Source of the DNA: Ruminiclostridium cellobioparum subsp. termitidis CT1112
GTDB taxonomy: Bacteria; Bacillota; Clostridia; Acetivibrionales; DSM-1351
Assembly (NCBI RefSeq): GCF_000350485.1
Contig: NZ_AORV01000020.1
Coordinates: forward strand, 1-64,000
Reading direction: 5' to 3'
Length of the DNA: 64,000 nt
Part shown: positions 50,747-59,142 of the stretch, in pieces
Numbering within the stretch: the first letter of the stretch is position 1
Layout: each line of letters begins with the position of its first letter
Position numbers and translations under genes: made by a program
The notes under the pieces: generated by a model
The model's input: only the letters and a program-made list of their open reading frames with translations
Told to the model about the DNA's origin: nothing
Databases searched by the model: none

Positions 50747-51748
50747 TTATTTTATTGCTTCGGGATGATCTTTTATAAACTGATCTACAGTATCTTTTGT
50801 AACAACAACCGGAGGTACTTCGGCAGTTGTTGGCTTCCAATTATCATAACCTGTATCAATTACCTGTTTAAGAATTTCAACGGCTTTTGCCGCCTCAGCT
50901 GCTGCATCCTCCCAGGCTGTTGCTGTCATCCATCCGTCTTGAACTGCTTTTATAGCATCTGCGTTTCCATTTTGACCAAAAACAAGAATATCTTTTCTAT
51001 TCTGTTGTTTTAAAGAGGAGATTGCACCCAGGGCAGGATCATCCCATGAACCCCAAATTGCAAGCTTGCCGGAGTTTTCGGGATGAGAAGCCAGCCATGC
51101 GTTCGCATATTGGGCACCATCCTGTAATGTACCTGGTATTTTAACTTCATTTTTAGTTATTTTAATACCCGGCATGTCTTTAAATACTTTATCAAGTTCG
51201 GCTTCTCTTTCTCTGGCAACTTGTCCTGTGTGATAAGTAAGAGCAAGGATATCGGCTTTATCCCCCAATTGTTCCTTCATCATTTCAACAATGGGAACAG
51301 CGAATAATCCGCCTGTACCATTGGTAACAACCACTCCATCGCCCATTCCGCCGCCCCAGGTAGCAACGGGAATTTTAGCTTCTTTTGCTGCACGAAGGCC
51401 TGTAGCAAGAGATGTTGTCGGGAATACCATGTCGATAATGGCATCGGCGCCCCTGGTCACAAAGTTCTGGATCGCTGCGTTTGCTTCATCCGCACTTCCG
51501 TGGGCATCTGTTACACTCACAGTCCAGCCGTATTTGGCTGCTGCTTCTTTTAAGCCCTTGATATAAGTTGCATTATTCGCATCCGAGGGTGAAATTGAAA
51601 CCACTGCCAGGTCAAATTTACTGTCTGAAGAGCTGCCTGCAGCACTTGAGTTGGTTGATGAATCACCTGTAGATGCTGAACCACAACCGGTAAGTAACAT
51701 TGAAGCCACCAATAAAGCTGATGAAAGACCTATAAATGCTTTTCTCAT
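50747..51748 (-). CDS. rbsB: CUT2 sugar-binding lipoprotein, RbsB-like
   Basis: A 333-residue periplasmic-binding-protein type lipoprotein: lipobox LLTGC (Cys22), Ser-rich linker, then a type I binding fold (FDLAVVSISPSDANNATYIKGLKEAAAKYGWTV; FVTRGADAIIDMVFP; IPVATWGGGMGDGVVV; LAIWGSWDDPALGAISSLKQ). The ligand should be a monosaccharide, but the binding loops differ from classical ribose-binding proteins enough that the sugar cannot be named. AGGAGG precedes the ATG. It follows the MBL hydrolase gene. Confidence 0.9.
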   Translation of the reverse strand: MRKAFIGLSSALLVASMLLTGCGSASTGDSSTNSSAAGSSSDSKFDLAVVSISPSDANNATYIKGLKEAAAKYGWTVSVTDAHGSADEANAAIQNFVTRGADAIIDMVFPTTSLATGLRAAKEAKIPVATWGGGMGDGVVVTNGTGGLFAVPIVEMMKEQLGDKADILALTYHTGQVAREREAELDKVFKDMPGIKITKNEVKIPGTLQDGAQYANAWLASHPENSGKLAIWGSWDDPALGAISSLKQQNRKDILVFGQNGNADAIKAVQDGWMTATAWEDAAAEAAKAVEILKQVIDTGYDNWKPTTAEVPPVVVTKDTVDQFIKDHPEAIK

Positions 51749-51792
51749 AAAATAAATTCCTCCTTTAATCTATTGAATTAATTAATTAATTC

Positions 51793-52677
51793 CTAAATTG
51801 TTTTGGGTATAAGACTCTTAATACCAGGTGCAAGACAAAGTTCCGCAACCTGTAAGTTTTCTTTTGTAGTCCATGAATTGTACTTTGTCCAATTATTTGA
51901 TTCATGGCCAATTACAATTCTCTCCATTCTTCCATGAGCTCTTTTTAGAATTTCATCATAGGTCTTCATCATGTTGGCTGGCGAGCCCACGCCTAATCCT
52001 ACCGGAACATATATACCATCATTATTGATTCCTGTGAGGTTCTCCTCTACATATACCAGGTCACCTGTCACAATCCAATTATCAGTTTTTCCGTCCGCCT
52101 CATTTTCAACTTCAATCATTTGTGAACCATAGGTATGTCCGTCATAGGCAGGATATAGATTAATACCCGGCAGAATGTTCCTATACTCCCCGTCTATTAA
52201 CGTTAAACGGCCTTCTGCCAACTTTTTGACGGCATTAACAATATCATCGGGGTTTAATGCCATTTGCAGGCTTGAGTATTTTTTTTCCATACTCATTGCA
52301 GAAATCCAGCCTAAAAGTTCTTTGGACTGCATATAAAAATGTGCATTCGGGAAAGCATCCATATTGTTTATATGATCATAATGTGCATGTGTAAAAATTA
52401 CAGTATCTATGTCTTCAGGCTTTAATCCGATATTGGCCAGGACCTTCTCCGGAGGCTGCCAATTTGTTATACTGTCTCTTTCAGATAACTTCCTTGTGTA
52501 CTCATTGGAATTATCAGTCCCCACATCAATTAAAATGTTATGGCCTTCACCTATAATCGCCAAATACGTAAATGCCAATTTACATGTTCCCTTGTTATGT
52601 TGTCCTGCCAATACGCTGCTGATTGCCTGAACCGGAACATAAGCATATTCAAGCAGCCACATGGAATAATTCGCCAT
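51793..52677 (-). CDS. MBL-fold metallo-hydrolase of the lactonase-like group (locus 2)
   Basis: A 294-residue zinc hydrolase with the full ligand set of the N-acyl-homoserine-lactonase-like branch: FTHAHYDHINN (H-x-H-x-D-H), a His in AYDGHTYGSQM, the bridging Asp in IVTGDLVY and the last His in IVIGHES. AAGGAG seven bases before the third in-frame ATG sets the start. It is the first gene of the rbs-like operon, directly before rbsB and behind a LacI-type operator, so its substrate is probably related to the imported sugar, for example a sugar lactone or ester. A quorum-quenching role is possible by family but less likely by context. Confidence 0.82.
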   Translation of the reverse strand: MANYSMWLLEYAYVPVQAISSVLAGQHNKGTCKLAFTYLAIIGEGHNILIDVGTDNSNEYTRKLSERDSITNWQPPEKVLANIGLKPEDIDTVIFTHAHYDHINNMDAFPNAHFYMQSKELLGWISAMSMEKKYSSLQMALNPDDIVNAVKKLAEGRLTLIDGEYRNILPGINLYPAYDGHTYGSQMIEVENEADGKTDNWIVTGDLVYVEENLTGINNDGIYVPVGLGVGSPANMMKTYDEILKRAHGRMERIVIGHESNNWTKYNSWTTKENLQVAELCLAPGIKSLIPKTI

Positions 52678-52761
52678 TTTCATTCTCCTTTTCATTATTT
52701 ATTATGTTAACTGTATGTTTAAAAATTATGCTATATGCTGTTTTCATCGGTTTGAAATTTA

Positions 52762-52775
52762 CGTAAACGTTTCCG
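52762..52775. promoter_or_regulatory. LacI-type operator before the locus 2 operon
   Basis: CGTAAACGTTTCCG, with the palindromic AAACGTTT core of LacI/GalR operators, about 85 bp before the MBL start. It matches 12 of 14 bases with the site in front of the lacI gene itself (53921-53934). Confidence 0.65.
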
Positions 52776-52811
52776 GAAAAGTCATTAAAAAATAAATTTA
52801 CTTATAATATT

Positions 52812-53831
52812 TTAAAAATTTAACGGGCCTGTAGATTTGCGAACAACAAGCTCGGCATGCAATACTGCCGATGTGCTGAAGGATTCATTATTTTCGTTGA
52901 TTTGTCCCATCAATATCTCAACTGATTTTTGGGCTATCTCCTTTTTAGGCTGCCTCATGGTAGTAATAGACGGATAAATCATAAATACATCATCATGTCC
53001 GATCAATGAAATCTCCTCCGGAATAGCAATCTTTGCCTCGGAAAGAGCTTGATAGCAGCCTAATGCCAAAAGATCATTTGATGTAAATATAGCAGTTGGA
53101 AGTTCCTTACGTTTAAGCAGTTCCCTAGTACAGTCGTAACTTGATTCTCCGGTATAGCCGGCTTGTATCAGCCATTCCGGCCGGAACTCTATATTATGGT
53201 CCTTTAGTGCTTGTTTATAACCTTCCCGCCTTCCAATAAATGTATTCAATTCAGGAAGACCGGTTATATGGGCAATCTTTTTATGTCCTAAATCAATTAA
53301 ATGCTTTGTTGCGTTGTAGCCTGATTCAAAATTATCAATCGTAACAGATGGAAATTTTCTAAACTTTTTATCGTTTCCAAGCATGCCGATCAATACAAAC
53401 GGAAAACGTTCCTTATGCATTTTAGTAAGTAATGACAAGCCCTCTTTGCTATCCATGAAAGAAGAGATAATAATACCATCCACTTGCTTGCTTCTAAGAA
53501 GATTTATCATTTTAATTTCGTTACCCTCTATATCGTCTGTATTAACGTAAATTGTGGAGTAATTATACTTTTTGGCTTCATCCTCCACATTCCTCAGTAA
53601 TTCAGGAAAGTAAGGATTACATACATCCGGAATAATAAACCCTATTGTAGAAGTCTTCTTTAATACCAAACCTCTTGCTATAGTACTTGGGTGGTATTCA
53701 AATTCTTCAATGATGCGTCTTATTTTTTCTACTGTATCTTTTCCCACGTCGGGCTTATTATTTAAAACTCTTGAAACTGTCGTAGTAGAAACATTTGCTT
53801 TTTGAGCGATATCCCTGATTGTAATTTTCAT
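52812..53831 (-). CDS. LacI-family transcriptional regulator (locus 2)
   Basis: A 339-residue LacI/GalR regulator: HTH at TIRDIAQKANVSTTTVSRVLNNKPDVGKDT, hinge PSTIARGLVLKKTSTIGFIIPD, and a sugar-binding domain with KIAHITGLPELNTFIGRREGYKQAL, PTAIFTSNDLLALGCYQAL and ISLIGHDD. AGGGGA precedes the ATG. It lies upstream of, and in the same direction as, the MBL-rbs operon, with its own promoter and matched operators in front of both units, so it probably represses both. Confidence 0.93.
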   Translation of the reverse strand: MKITIRDIAQKANVSTTTVSRVLNNKPDVGKDTVEKIRRIIEEFEYHPSTIARGLVLKKTSTIGFIIPDVCNPYFPELLRNVEDEAKKYNYSTIYVNTDDIEGNEIKMINLLRSKQVDGIIISSFMDSKEGLSLLTKMHKERFPFVLIGMLGNDKKFRKFPSVTIDNFESGYNATKHLIDLGHKKIAHITGLPELNTFIGRREGYKQALKDHNIEFRPEWLIQAGYTGESSYDCTRELLKRKELPTAIFTSNDLLALGCYQALSEAKIAIPEEISLIGHDDVFMIYPSITTMRQPKKEIAQKSVEILMGQINENNESFSTSAVLHAELVVRKSTGPLNF

Positions 53832-53881
53832 TCAGATCCCCTAACCCGATAATTCATTGTGTTGTCTCATCATGTAACACT

Positions 53882-53934
53882 TTACGGCATCGATACCGTT
53901 ATCGTTGACGGTATCGATGCCGTAATCGTTTACG
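53882..53934. promoter_or_regulatory. Operator cluster in the lacI leader: 18-bp inverted repeat plus a LacI-type site
   Basis: TTACGGCATCGATACCGT (53882-53899) and its exact reverse complement (53908-53925) are separated by eight bases; each arm is itself a near-palindrome around ATCGAT. CGTAATCGTTTACG (53921-53934) overlaps the right arm and matches the operator of the locus 2 operon. All lie just downstream of the predicted -10, where binding would block transcription. The inverted repeat could also fold as a strong hairpin in the 5' leader. Confidence 0.65.
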
Positions 53935-53942
53935 TTAATTTA

Positions 53943-53971
53943 ATAATAATACTATCCTTACTTAAAGTCAA
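53943..53971 (-). promoter_or_regulatory. Promoter of the locus 2 lacI gene
   Basis: On the - strand TTGACT (53966-53971), a 17-bp spacer and TATTAT (53943-53948). Confidence 0.65.
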
Positions 53972-54037
53972 CATAAAAATAATAAAATTGAATGTTATTT
54001 TGTTGCTTGGCTCATAATGACCTCCATATACTTTACA

Positions 54038-55069
54038 TTAAGCTTGAATTATATTTTCCCTTCTCAACCAATCAATTGTATCCTCAACGGACTCAGCAAA
54101 TGGGCGTGTGCGATAGCCAAGTTCCCGCTTTGCCTTTGAACAATCAAATACATTATTCCGGATCAGATTGTATACTGCAAAACTCGTCATACGCATTGGT
54201 TTTTTTGTTATTTTTTCTCCCAGGTCGCACAGTTTCCCAAGAAGTTTGGCAATTCCCACAGGCAATATCATCTTAATTTCCTTTGTACCGGTTAATTTAC
54301 TGAGCAGATGAAACATTTGCCGCATGGTCACACATTCATTTCCCAAAATATAACCATGGCCCTTTCTTCCTTTTCTGCAGCAGGTCACTATTGCATCTGC
54401 AAGATCTCTTGCATCCACTGCATTGAAGCTGCCTTCCACCCCAGCCGGCAATTTTCCTGCACAGTAATCGATGAGAAAGCTTGCCACAGGCCCAAATGCA
54501 TAGTCATCCGGCCCGCAAATGCCGGTTGGAAATACGATGGAAGCATCCAAATCGTGTTTCTCTGCCATATCCATTACAACCTGAGATGCCTCAGCCTTGG
54601 TTTTACCGTAAAAGCCGATAACGGCATCAGGGTTATAATGATCTATCTCGGTAATAGCCTGTCCAGGGGATAATTCGGGAATCGCACTGATGGAGCTGAC
54701 ATACACCAGTTTTTTAACCTTTCTCTCAATACAGGCATTCAGTATATTTTTAGTTCCGCCAACATTCACATCATACACTTTCTGATTAAAGTTTGGATTG
54801 ACCGTTACAATAGCGGCGCAATGGATAACTATTAATTCCGTACCCTCTTCTGCATTAAAGAAACTCTCCAGGCTTCGGGTATCGGTCACATCCCCGATGC
54901 AAATATCAACCCCTTTGGGAAGGCGCGCAGCTGCAGGATCTCCTTTTAATACAAGCCCTCTCACTTTTTTGCCCTCTTCCAGCAGCCTGGCCGCTACGCT
55001 GCTTCCCAGATTTCCGGCAGCTCCGGTAACCAGATATAATTCATTTGTTTGCATATTTTGATTACTCAT
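54038..55069 (-). CDS. NAD-dependent epimerase/dehydratase-like extended SDR
   Basis: A 343-residue extended SDR related to dihydroflavonol-4-reductase-like and 3-beta-HSD-like enzymes. The NAD(P) loop is VTGAAGNLGSSVAARLLEEG, Asp pair in CIGDVTDTRSL, active-site Ser in VYVSSISAI and the catalytic YGKTK (Tyr-x-x-x-Lys), with HCAAIVTVNPN. The second ATG is preferred because GAGGAG is nine bases away rather than three. It stands alone downstream of a signalling operon; a terminator lies between. The substrate is unknown. Confidence 0.85.
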   Translation of the reverse strand: MSNQNMQTNELYLVTGAAGNLGSSVAARLLEEGKKVRGLVLKGDPAAARLPKGVDICIGDVTDTRSLESFFNAEEGTELIVIHCAAIVTVNPNFNQKVYDVNVGGTKNILNACIERKVKKLVYVSSISAIPELSPGQAITEIDHYNPDAVIGFYGKTKAEASQVVMDMAEKHDLDASIVFPTGICGPDDYAFGPVASFLIDYCAGKLPAGVEGSFNAVDARDLADAIVTCCRKGRKGHGYILGNECVTMRQMFHLLSKLTGTKEIKMILPVGIAKLLGKLCDLGEKITKKPMRMTSFAVYNLIRNNVFDCSKAKRELGYRTRPFAESVEDTIDWLRRENIIQA

Positions 55070-55170
55070 GTACATTTTCTCCTCTTTGATATGACTTGTT
55101 TGTTCTTTTTGATATGCTTATATTAAGGGTAAAATGTTTATGAGATGTAAAACAATTGTTAAAGAAATAT

Positions 55171-55208
55171 TAAAAAAGCCTTTCCTGATGAATTAATCAA
55201 GAAAAGCT
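55171..55208 (-). terminator. Terminator of the signalling operon
   Basis: On the - strand AAGCTTTTCTTGAT pairs with ATCAGGAAAGGCTT (G-U pairs included) and is followed by six Ts; it begins 17 bp past the kinase stop. Confidence 0.8.
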
Positions 55209-55224
55209 TATAAAAAGCATTAAT

Positions 55225-56283
55225 CTACAAATTTAACCGGACTGTAAAAGTTGTTCCGTATCCCGGATTACTATTTACTTTGATTTCGCCTTTAAAGATT
55301 TCAATTACCTTCATAACAAGTGTAAGCCCTAGCCCGTTCCCCTGTTGTGAATGAGAAGTATCTCCCTGAAAGAACTTGTCAAAAATATGTTTGACGGTTT
55401 CTTCATCCATGCCGCAGCCATTATCTGATATGGACACTATAGCTGCTTTATCATCTGTTTTCAGTGTCAATGCTATGGAGCCGCCTTCTTCGGTAAATTT
55501 TAAAGCATTTGAAAGAAGGTTATTCCATATAATTTCCATCATACTTTCATCATAAGTTACAATTACCTCCTCATCCAGGTCTGCGGTAAATATTATATCC
55601 TTCCTTTCCCACAAATCCTCAAACGCCAGAGCACAGCATCTAAGCTGTTCGCTCAAGTCATAAGGCCCGGATAAAGGTATAATCTCCTGATTTTCAAGCT
55701 TGTTCAGCTTAAGTATGTTTGTTACCAGCTCAGAAAGCTTCTGTGATGCTGCTATAATGGTACTTGTATATTCACTTCGTTCCTGCTCTGAAAGATTGCT
55801 ACGCTGGAGTGCCATAGCGTAACTTTGGATTATTGAAAGTGGTGTCTTGATTTCATGGGACACATTGGCAATAAAATCGTTTTTCAATGTTTCGATACTT
55901 GAAAGTTCCTCAACCATTTTATTAAAATCTTCAAACATCACTTCAACATAATCCTTCCTGCCGTCTTTACGTAATGGTTTAACCCGTACCGAAAAATCGC
56001 CCTGTGCTATCCGCTTTGCTGCTTCACCCAGCTGCCGCATGGGACGGCTGAAATAATTATGCCGAATGCTTCCGCTGATGATGGCTATTATAAGAGTCAT
56101 TGTGCAAAGATAACCCAGCATTGGCGGAGCAATATAATTAATAGTGCCGTTTCCCCTCTGTACATATGTCAAATATATCATTACATAACAGCCGTTTACC
56201 ACCATTAACACCAGCAGTATACCAACAAAATCCTTAATTGATATAAAACCGGTATTAATTCTCTTATCCTTTTTCCACCTCAT
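55225..56283 (-). CDS. Sensor histidine kinase 1 of the duplicated signalling operon
   Basis: A 352-residue kinase with two close helices (about 19-38 and 50-70) and almost no extracytoplasmic loop, HAMP (RPMRQLGEAAKRIAQGDFSVRVKPL), HisKA with LKNDFIANVSHEIKTPLSIIQSYA, and HATPase_c (NLLSNALKFTEEGG; SDNGCGMDEETVKHIFDKFFQGDTSHS; GNGLGLTLVMKV). The tiny loop suggests it senses the membrane or a partner protein. It overlaps its regulator by 4 bp (ATGA). It is clearly paralogous to kinase 2 about 3.9 kb away in the same operon. Confidence 0.92.
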   Translation of the reverse strand: MRWKKDKRINTGFISIKDFVGILLVLMVVNGCYVMIYLTYVQRGNGTINYIAPPMLGYLCTMTLIIAIISGSIRHNYFSRPMRQLGEAAKRIAQGDFSVRVKPLRKDGRKDYVEVMFEDFNKMVEELSSIETLKNDFIANVSHEIKTPLSIIQSYAMALQRSNLSEQERSEYTSTIIAASQKLSELVTNILKLNKLENQEIIPLSGPYDLSEQLRCCALAFEDLWERKDIIFTADLDEEVIVTYDESMMEIIWNNLLSNALKFTEEGGSIALTLKTDDKAAIVSISDNGCGMDEETVKHIFDKFFQGDTSHSQQGNGLGLTLVMKVIEIFKGEIKVNSNPGYGTTFTVRLNL

Positions 56284-56951
56284 TTAAGCACCGCCTTATA
56301 CCCAAGACCGTGTACCGTAGTTATTTCAAAATCCATGCAGTTGGCGAACTTGTCCCGCAGTTTGGTAATATAGACATCAACGGTCCGCGGTGTACTTTCG
56401 GAGTCCATTCCCCAGAATTCATCCATCAACTGCATACGTGTGAAAGTCCTTTTAGGATAGGATAACAGTTTAAAAAGAATATTGAATTCTCTTATGGACA
56501 ATGGAATATCTTCACCGTTCAAAGATACCGTCCTCTCATCAGCATTCATGGTAAGTCCTCCAATAGTCAGTTTTTTTTCATTGGCTATATTTGCCCTTCT
56601 GAGAAGTGCACCTACCCTGAGAACAAGCTCAGCCATATCAATTGGCTTGACCATATAATCATCAATACCCAAACGGTAGCCCTTTTGCTTTGAGACAATA
56701 TCATCCCTGGCTGTCATAAATAAGATGGGTATTGTTTTATCTTGATTTCTGACCATTGCTGCAAACTCAAACCCGTCCATATGAGGCATCATGATATCCG
56801 AAATGATTAAATCAACACTATTGGCTGCCATGTTGTCAAATGCTTCCATTGCAAATTTGCATCCGATTGCATTATATCCGTTATCTTTAAGGTAAGTACA
56901 AACAATCTCATTGAGTTTTATATCGTCTTCTACTACCAGAATATAAATCAT
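56280..56951 (-). CDS. OmpR-family response regulator 1
   Basis: A 223-residue regulator: receiver (MIYILVVEDDIKLNEIVCTYL; phospho-Asp in DLIISDIMMPHMDGFEF; Lys in DDYMVKPID) and winged helix ending TPRTVDVYITKLRDKFANCMDFEITTVHGLGYKAVLK. GGGAGG nine bases before the internal ATG defines the start. It lies 33 bp after the chemoreceptor gene. It is closely similar to regulator 2, including the DNA-recognition helix region (SxxRxVDVYITKLRDKF), so the two may bind related sites. Confidence 0.93.
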   Translation of the reverse strand: MIYILVVEDDIKLNEIVCTYLKDNGYNAIGCKFAMEAFDNMAANSVDLIISDIMMPHMDGFEFAAMVRNQDKTIPILFMTARDDIVSKQKGYRLGIDDYMVKPIDMAELVLRVGALLRRANIANEKKLTIGGLTMNADERTVSLNGEDIPLSIREFNILFKLLSYPKRTFTRMQLMDEFWGMDSESTPRTVDVYITKLRDKFANCMDFEITTVHGLGYKAVLK

Positions 56952-56984
56952 GCTTTGAAACCTCCCTGCCATGTATCAGAAGGA

Positions 56985-58445
56985 CTATAAATCATTTTTA
57001 TTTTCAATAAGTTTCCGCAGTTTCACACTTGAAGCATTAATTCTTCTAATCGATTCAGCTATAACTTCTATACTGGAATTCTGCTCTTCAGTGGTTGCCA
57101 GCATTTCTTCGGTCGCTTCCGAATGTTTAATTGAAATATCGGATATATTCAGGGATTGTTCGCGTATTTGCGAAAAAATTCCGCTTACATGCTCTGTTTT
57201 ACTGAACTCTAATGCAATATATTCATCAATATTTTCAAAAGACGATTTTATGTTCTCAAAGCCGGCTAAAACTTTCCTGGATATATTCTCACCTTCATTA
57301 ACTGCTGCAGAACCGTTATTAGCCTTTTCAATAACAAGTTGTGTCCTGGTCTGAATATCGCCAATAATTTTATTAATATGCTTCACGGTATTGGAACTCT
57401 GCCCGGCGAGCTGCTTTATCTCATTTGCAACCACTGAAAAGCCTGCTCCGGCCTCGCCGGCTCTTGCCGCCTCAATACTGGCATTCAGCGCCAGAAGATT
57501 AGTCTGGCTGGAAATCTGATTTATAGCAGAAAGAAAACTGTTCACTTCCTCCATACATTCATTAAGCTCTTCCACTGTGGTCAAAGATTCCTGCACCGCA
57601 TATTTAATTATATTCATCTGTACTTCCATTTGATTTATACTGTCAGAACTTTCATAAACAACATGTTTTGTATTTTCAGAAGTACTGGCAAGGTTCTGGG
57701 AAAGCTGATTTATTTCAGCCATTTCTTCATCGGCACCGGTAATCATGTTACTTATATGAGTAAGGCTGTCCGTCTGGCTTATTACACCTTCGGTTACAGC
57801 TTTTATAGTTAAAGCCATAATATTACTGATTTTTTTTAATGTTCCAATATCGTTGTCACAATTGTTTATGTCTACATTTAATGAAGCAGTATTTTCCTGA
57901 ATAACAGCCACCATCTTATCCAGAGAATCAAGCAGTTCTTTTGCTTCAGCTTCTTTTTTGTTTGATAAAAGGATAAGGTCTGCACTCCTTTTACTGACAA
58001 AGTATAAAACTATGACAGCCAGTCCCAAAAAGCCCATGGTAGAAAAGAAATCCGTATCAAATTTATGGTTTGCCGCATAATACATAATAACATATGTAAC
58101 ACTGTATAGACCACCAAAACTGAATAGAATGCCTTTATCCAAGTAGAGGGATACAACACATAGAACAATAACCACAATCATTCCAGTATACGGTCCGCCT
58201 ATATACGGAATTGTAATTGTCAGGACTGCCATAAACAGTACAGCCATTACAAGCCTGGGATACTTCTTTCTGAAAATGAAAAACGAAGCAAAAATCAGTT
58301 CAAGTGCCAGTGACCCAACTACTTCTCCCAAAATAATCGAATGTGTAAAAAAGAGGAAAACCCCTCCAACAAAAAGGACCGATAAAATGACAGCAATAAT
58401 TTTATTGACTTTTGTTGTATTAACCTGCATAAAAGTATCTTTCAT
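56985..58445 (-). CDS. Methyl-accepting chemotaxis-type receptor with polytopic membrane domain
   Basis: A 486-residue protein. About six hydrophobic helices (residues 12-150) replace the usual two helices and periplasmic Cache sensor, followed by a long coiled coil and the MCP signalling tip ([38 protein letters not shown], conserved hairpin). There is no HAMP. It sits inside an operon with two two-component systems and no chemotaxis genes nearby, so it may work as a local signal sensor for them rather than in swimming. Its ribosome-binding site abuts a 14-bp tandem duplication. Confidence 0.88.
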   Translation of the reverse strand: MKDTFMQVNTTKVNKIIAVILSVLFVGGVFLFFTHSIILGEVVGSLALELIFASFFIFRKKYPRLVMAVLFMAVLTITIPYIGGPYTGMIVVIVLCVVSLYLDKGILFSFGGLYSVTYVIMYYAANHKFDTDFFSTMGFLGLAVIVLYFVSKRSADLILLSNKKEAEAKELLDSLDKMVAVIQENTASLNVDINNCDNDIGTLKKISNIMALTIKAVTEGVISQTDSLTHISNMITGADEEMAEINQLSQNLASTSENTKHVVYESSDSINQMEVQMNIIKYAVQESLTTVEELNECMEEVNSFLSAINQISSQTNLLALNASIEAARAGEAGAGFSVVANEIKQLAGQSSNTVKHINKIIGDIQTRTQLVIEKANNGSAAVNEGENISRKVLAGFENIKSSFENIDEYIALEFSKTEHVSGIFSQIREQSLNISDISIKHSEATEEMLATTEEQNSSIEVIAESIRRINASSVKLRKLIENKNDL

Positions 58446-58456
58446 TATTCATTCCT

Positions 58457-58484
58457 CCGATAATATTAATCCGATAATATTAAT
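58457..58484. repeat. 14-bp tandem duplication in the chemoreceptor leader
   Basis: CCGATAATATTAAT occurs twice head-to-tail. On the - strand the last copy ends in the GG of the chemoreceptor's GGAGG ribosome-binding site. Confidence 0.8.
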
Positions 58485-58530
58485 AAAAACATTTTCTGTA
58501 ATGCTTTAATCATATGAAATGCTGCCGGCC

Positions 58531-59064
58531 TTATTTGGGCAGGAGGTTATTTGCCTTTTCACATACTTCATATATTTCATCGTACTTTTTGTCAATCAGA
58601 GGCTCCACCTGCTCGGTTTTTCTTCTGAGTAGTATGCAATAAAAGAAATAAGGTAATATCCAACCGGCAAAAGCTGGAACAGCAAGTAATATCATAAGTG
58701 GTATCCGGTCTGCCAAAACTGCAAAGACAGAGCCAGCCATAAAGGCAGTTCCAATTAAACCGGTAGTATATGCAACTGCCGAAGCACGTACTAGCTTGGA
58801 AAACTCCAATCTTTGAATCTCAGTAACACAGGAATCAAATTGCCGCTGAAGCCTTGTCAGTTCAGCCTTATTGCGAAGCTTTCGGTCACGTTTGAAATTC
58901 AGAGTTACCGAACCGACACTTTGTATAGGTGTGGATGTACCTTCAAGCGACCAGCCAAAATTTTGATATCCATCGGTATACACCGATTCCATGCTGCGCT
59001 TTACGGTAATATTTTTATACTCAAAGCCTATATATTTCCTTTCATTTTCCGCCATTTCACCCAT
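58531..59064 (-). CDS. Two-helix membrane protein of unknown family, copy A
   Basis: A 177-residue protein I do not recognise. It has a cytoplasmic, beta-rich N-terminal part (YIGFEYKNITVKRSMESVYTDGYQNFGW; SVGSVTLNFKRDRKLRNKAE), a heptad-like helix (LTRLQRQFDSCVTEIQRLEFSKL), two membrane helices (about 98-118 and 122-145), and a conserved charged tail (PLIDKKYDEIYEVCEKAN). AAAGGAG precedes the ATG. It lies between kinase 2 and the chemoreceptor. A close paralogue (copy B) precedes the radical SAM gene. Such strong conservation of both termini suggests they bind partners; a role in signalling or envelope stress is inference. Confidence 0.7.
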   Translation of the reverse strand: MGEMAENERKYIGFEYKNITVKRSMESVYTDGYQNFGWSLEGTSTPIQSVGSVTLNFKRDRKLRNKAELTRLQRQFDSCVTEIQRLEFSKLVRASAVAYTTGLIGTAFMAGSVFAVLADRIPLMILLAVPAFAGWILPYFFYCILLRRKTEQVEPLIDKKYDEIYEVCEKANNLLPK

Positions 59065-59142
59065 AATCGCTTCTCCTTTTCCAATTAGACTAGTTTGATA
59101 ATTAAATTACAAGCTATAAGAGTTACTGACCAGTATTGAAAC

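Noticed and set aside
53995-54037. Six-codon open frame with a strong GGAGG after the epimerase gene
   Set aside because: Too short to support as a gene (MSQATK); it may be a decayed gene start or chance.
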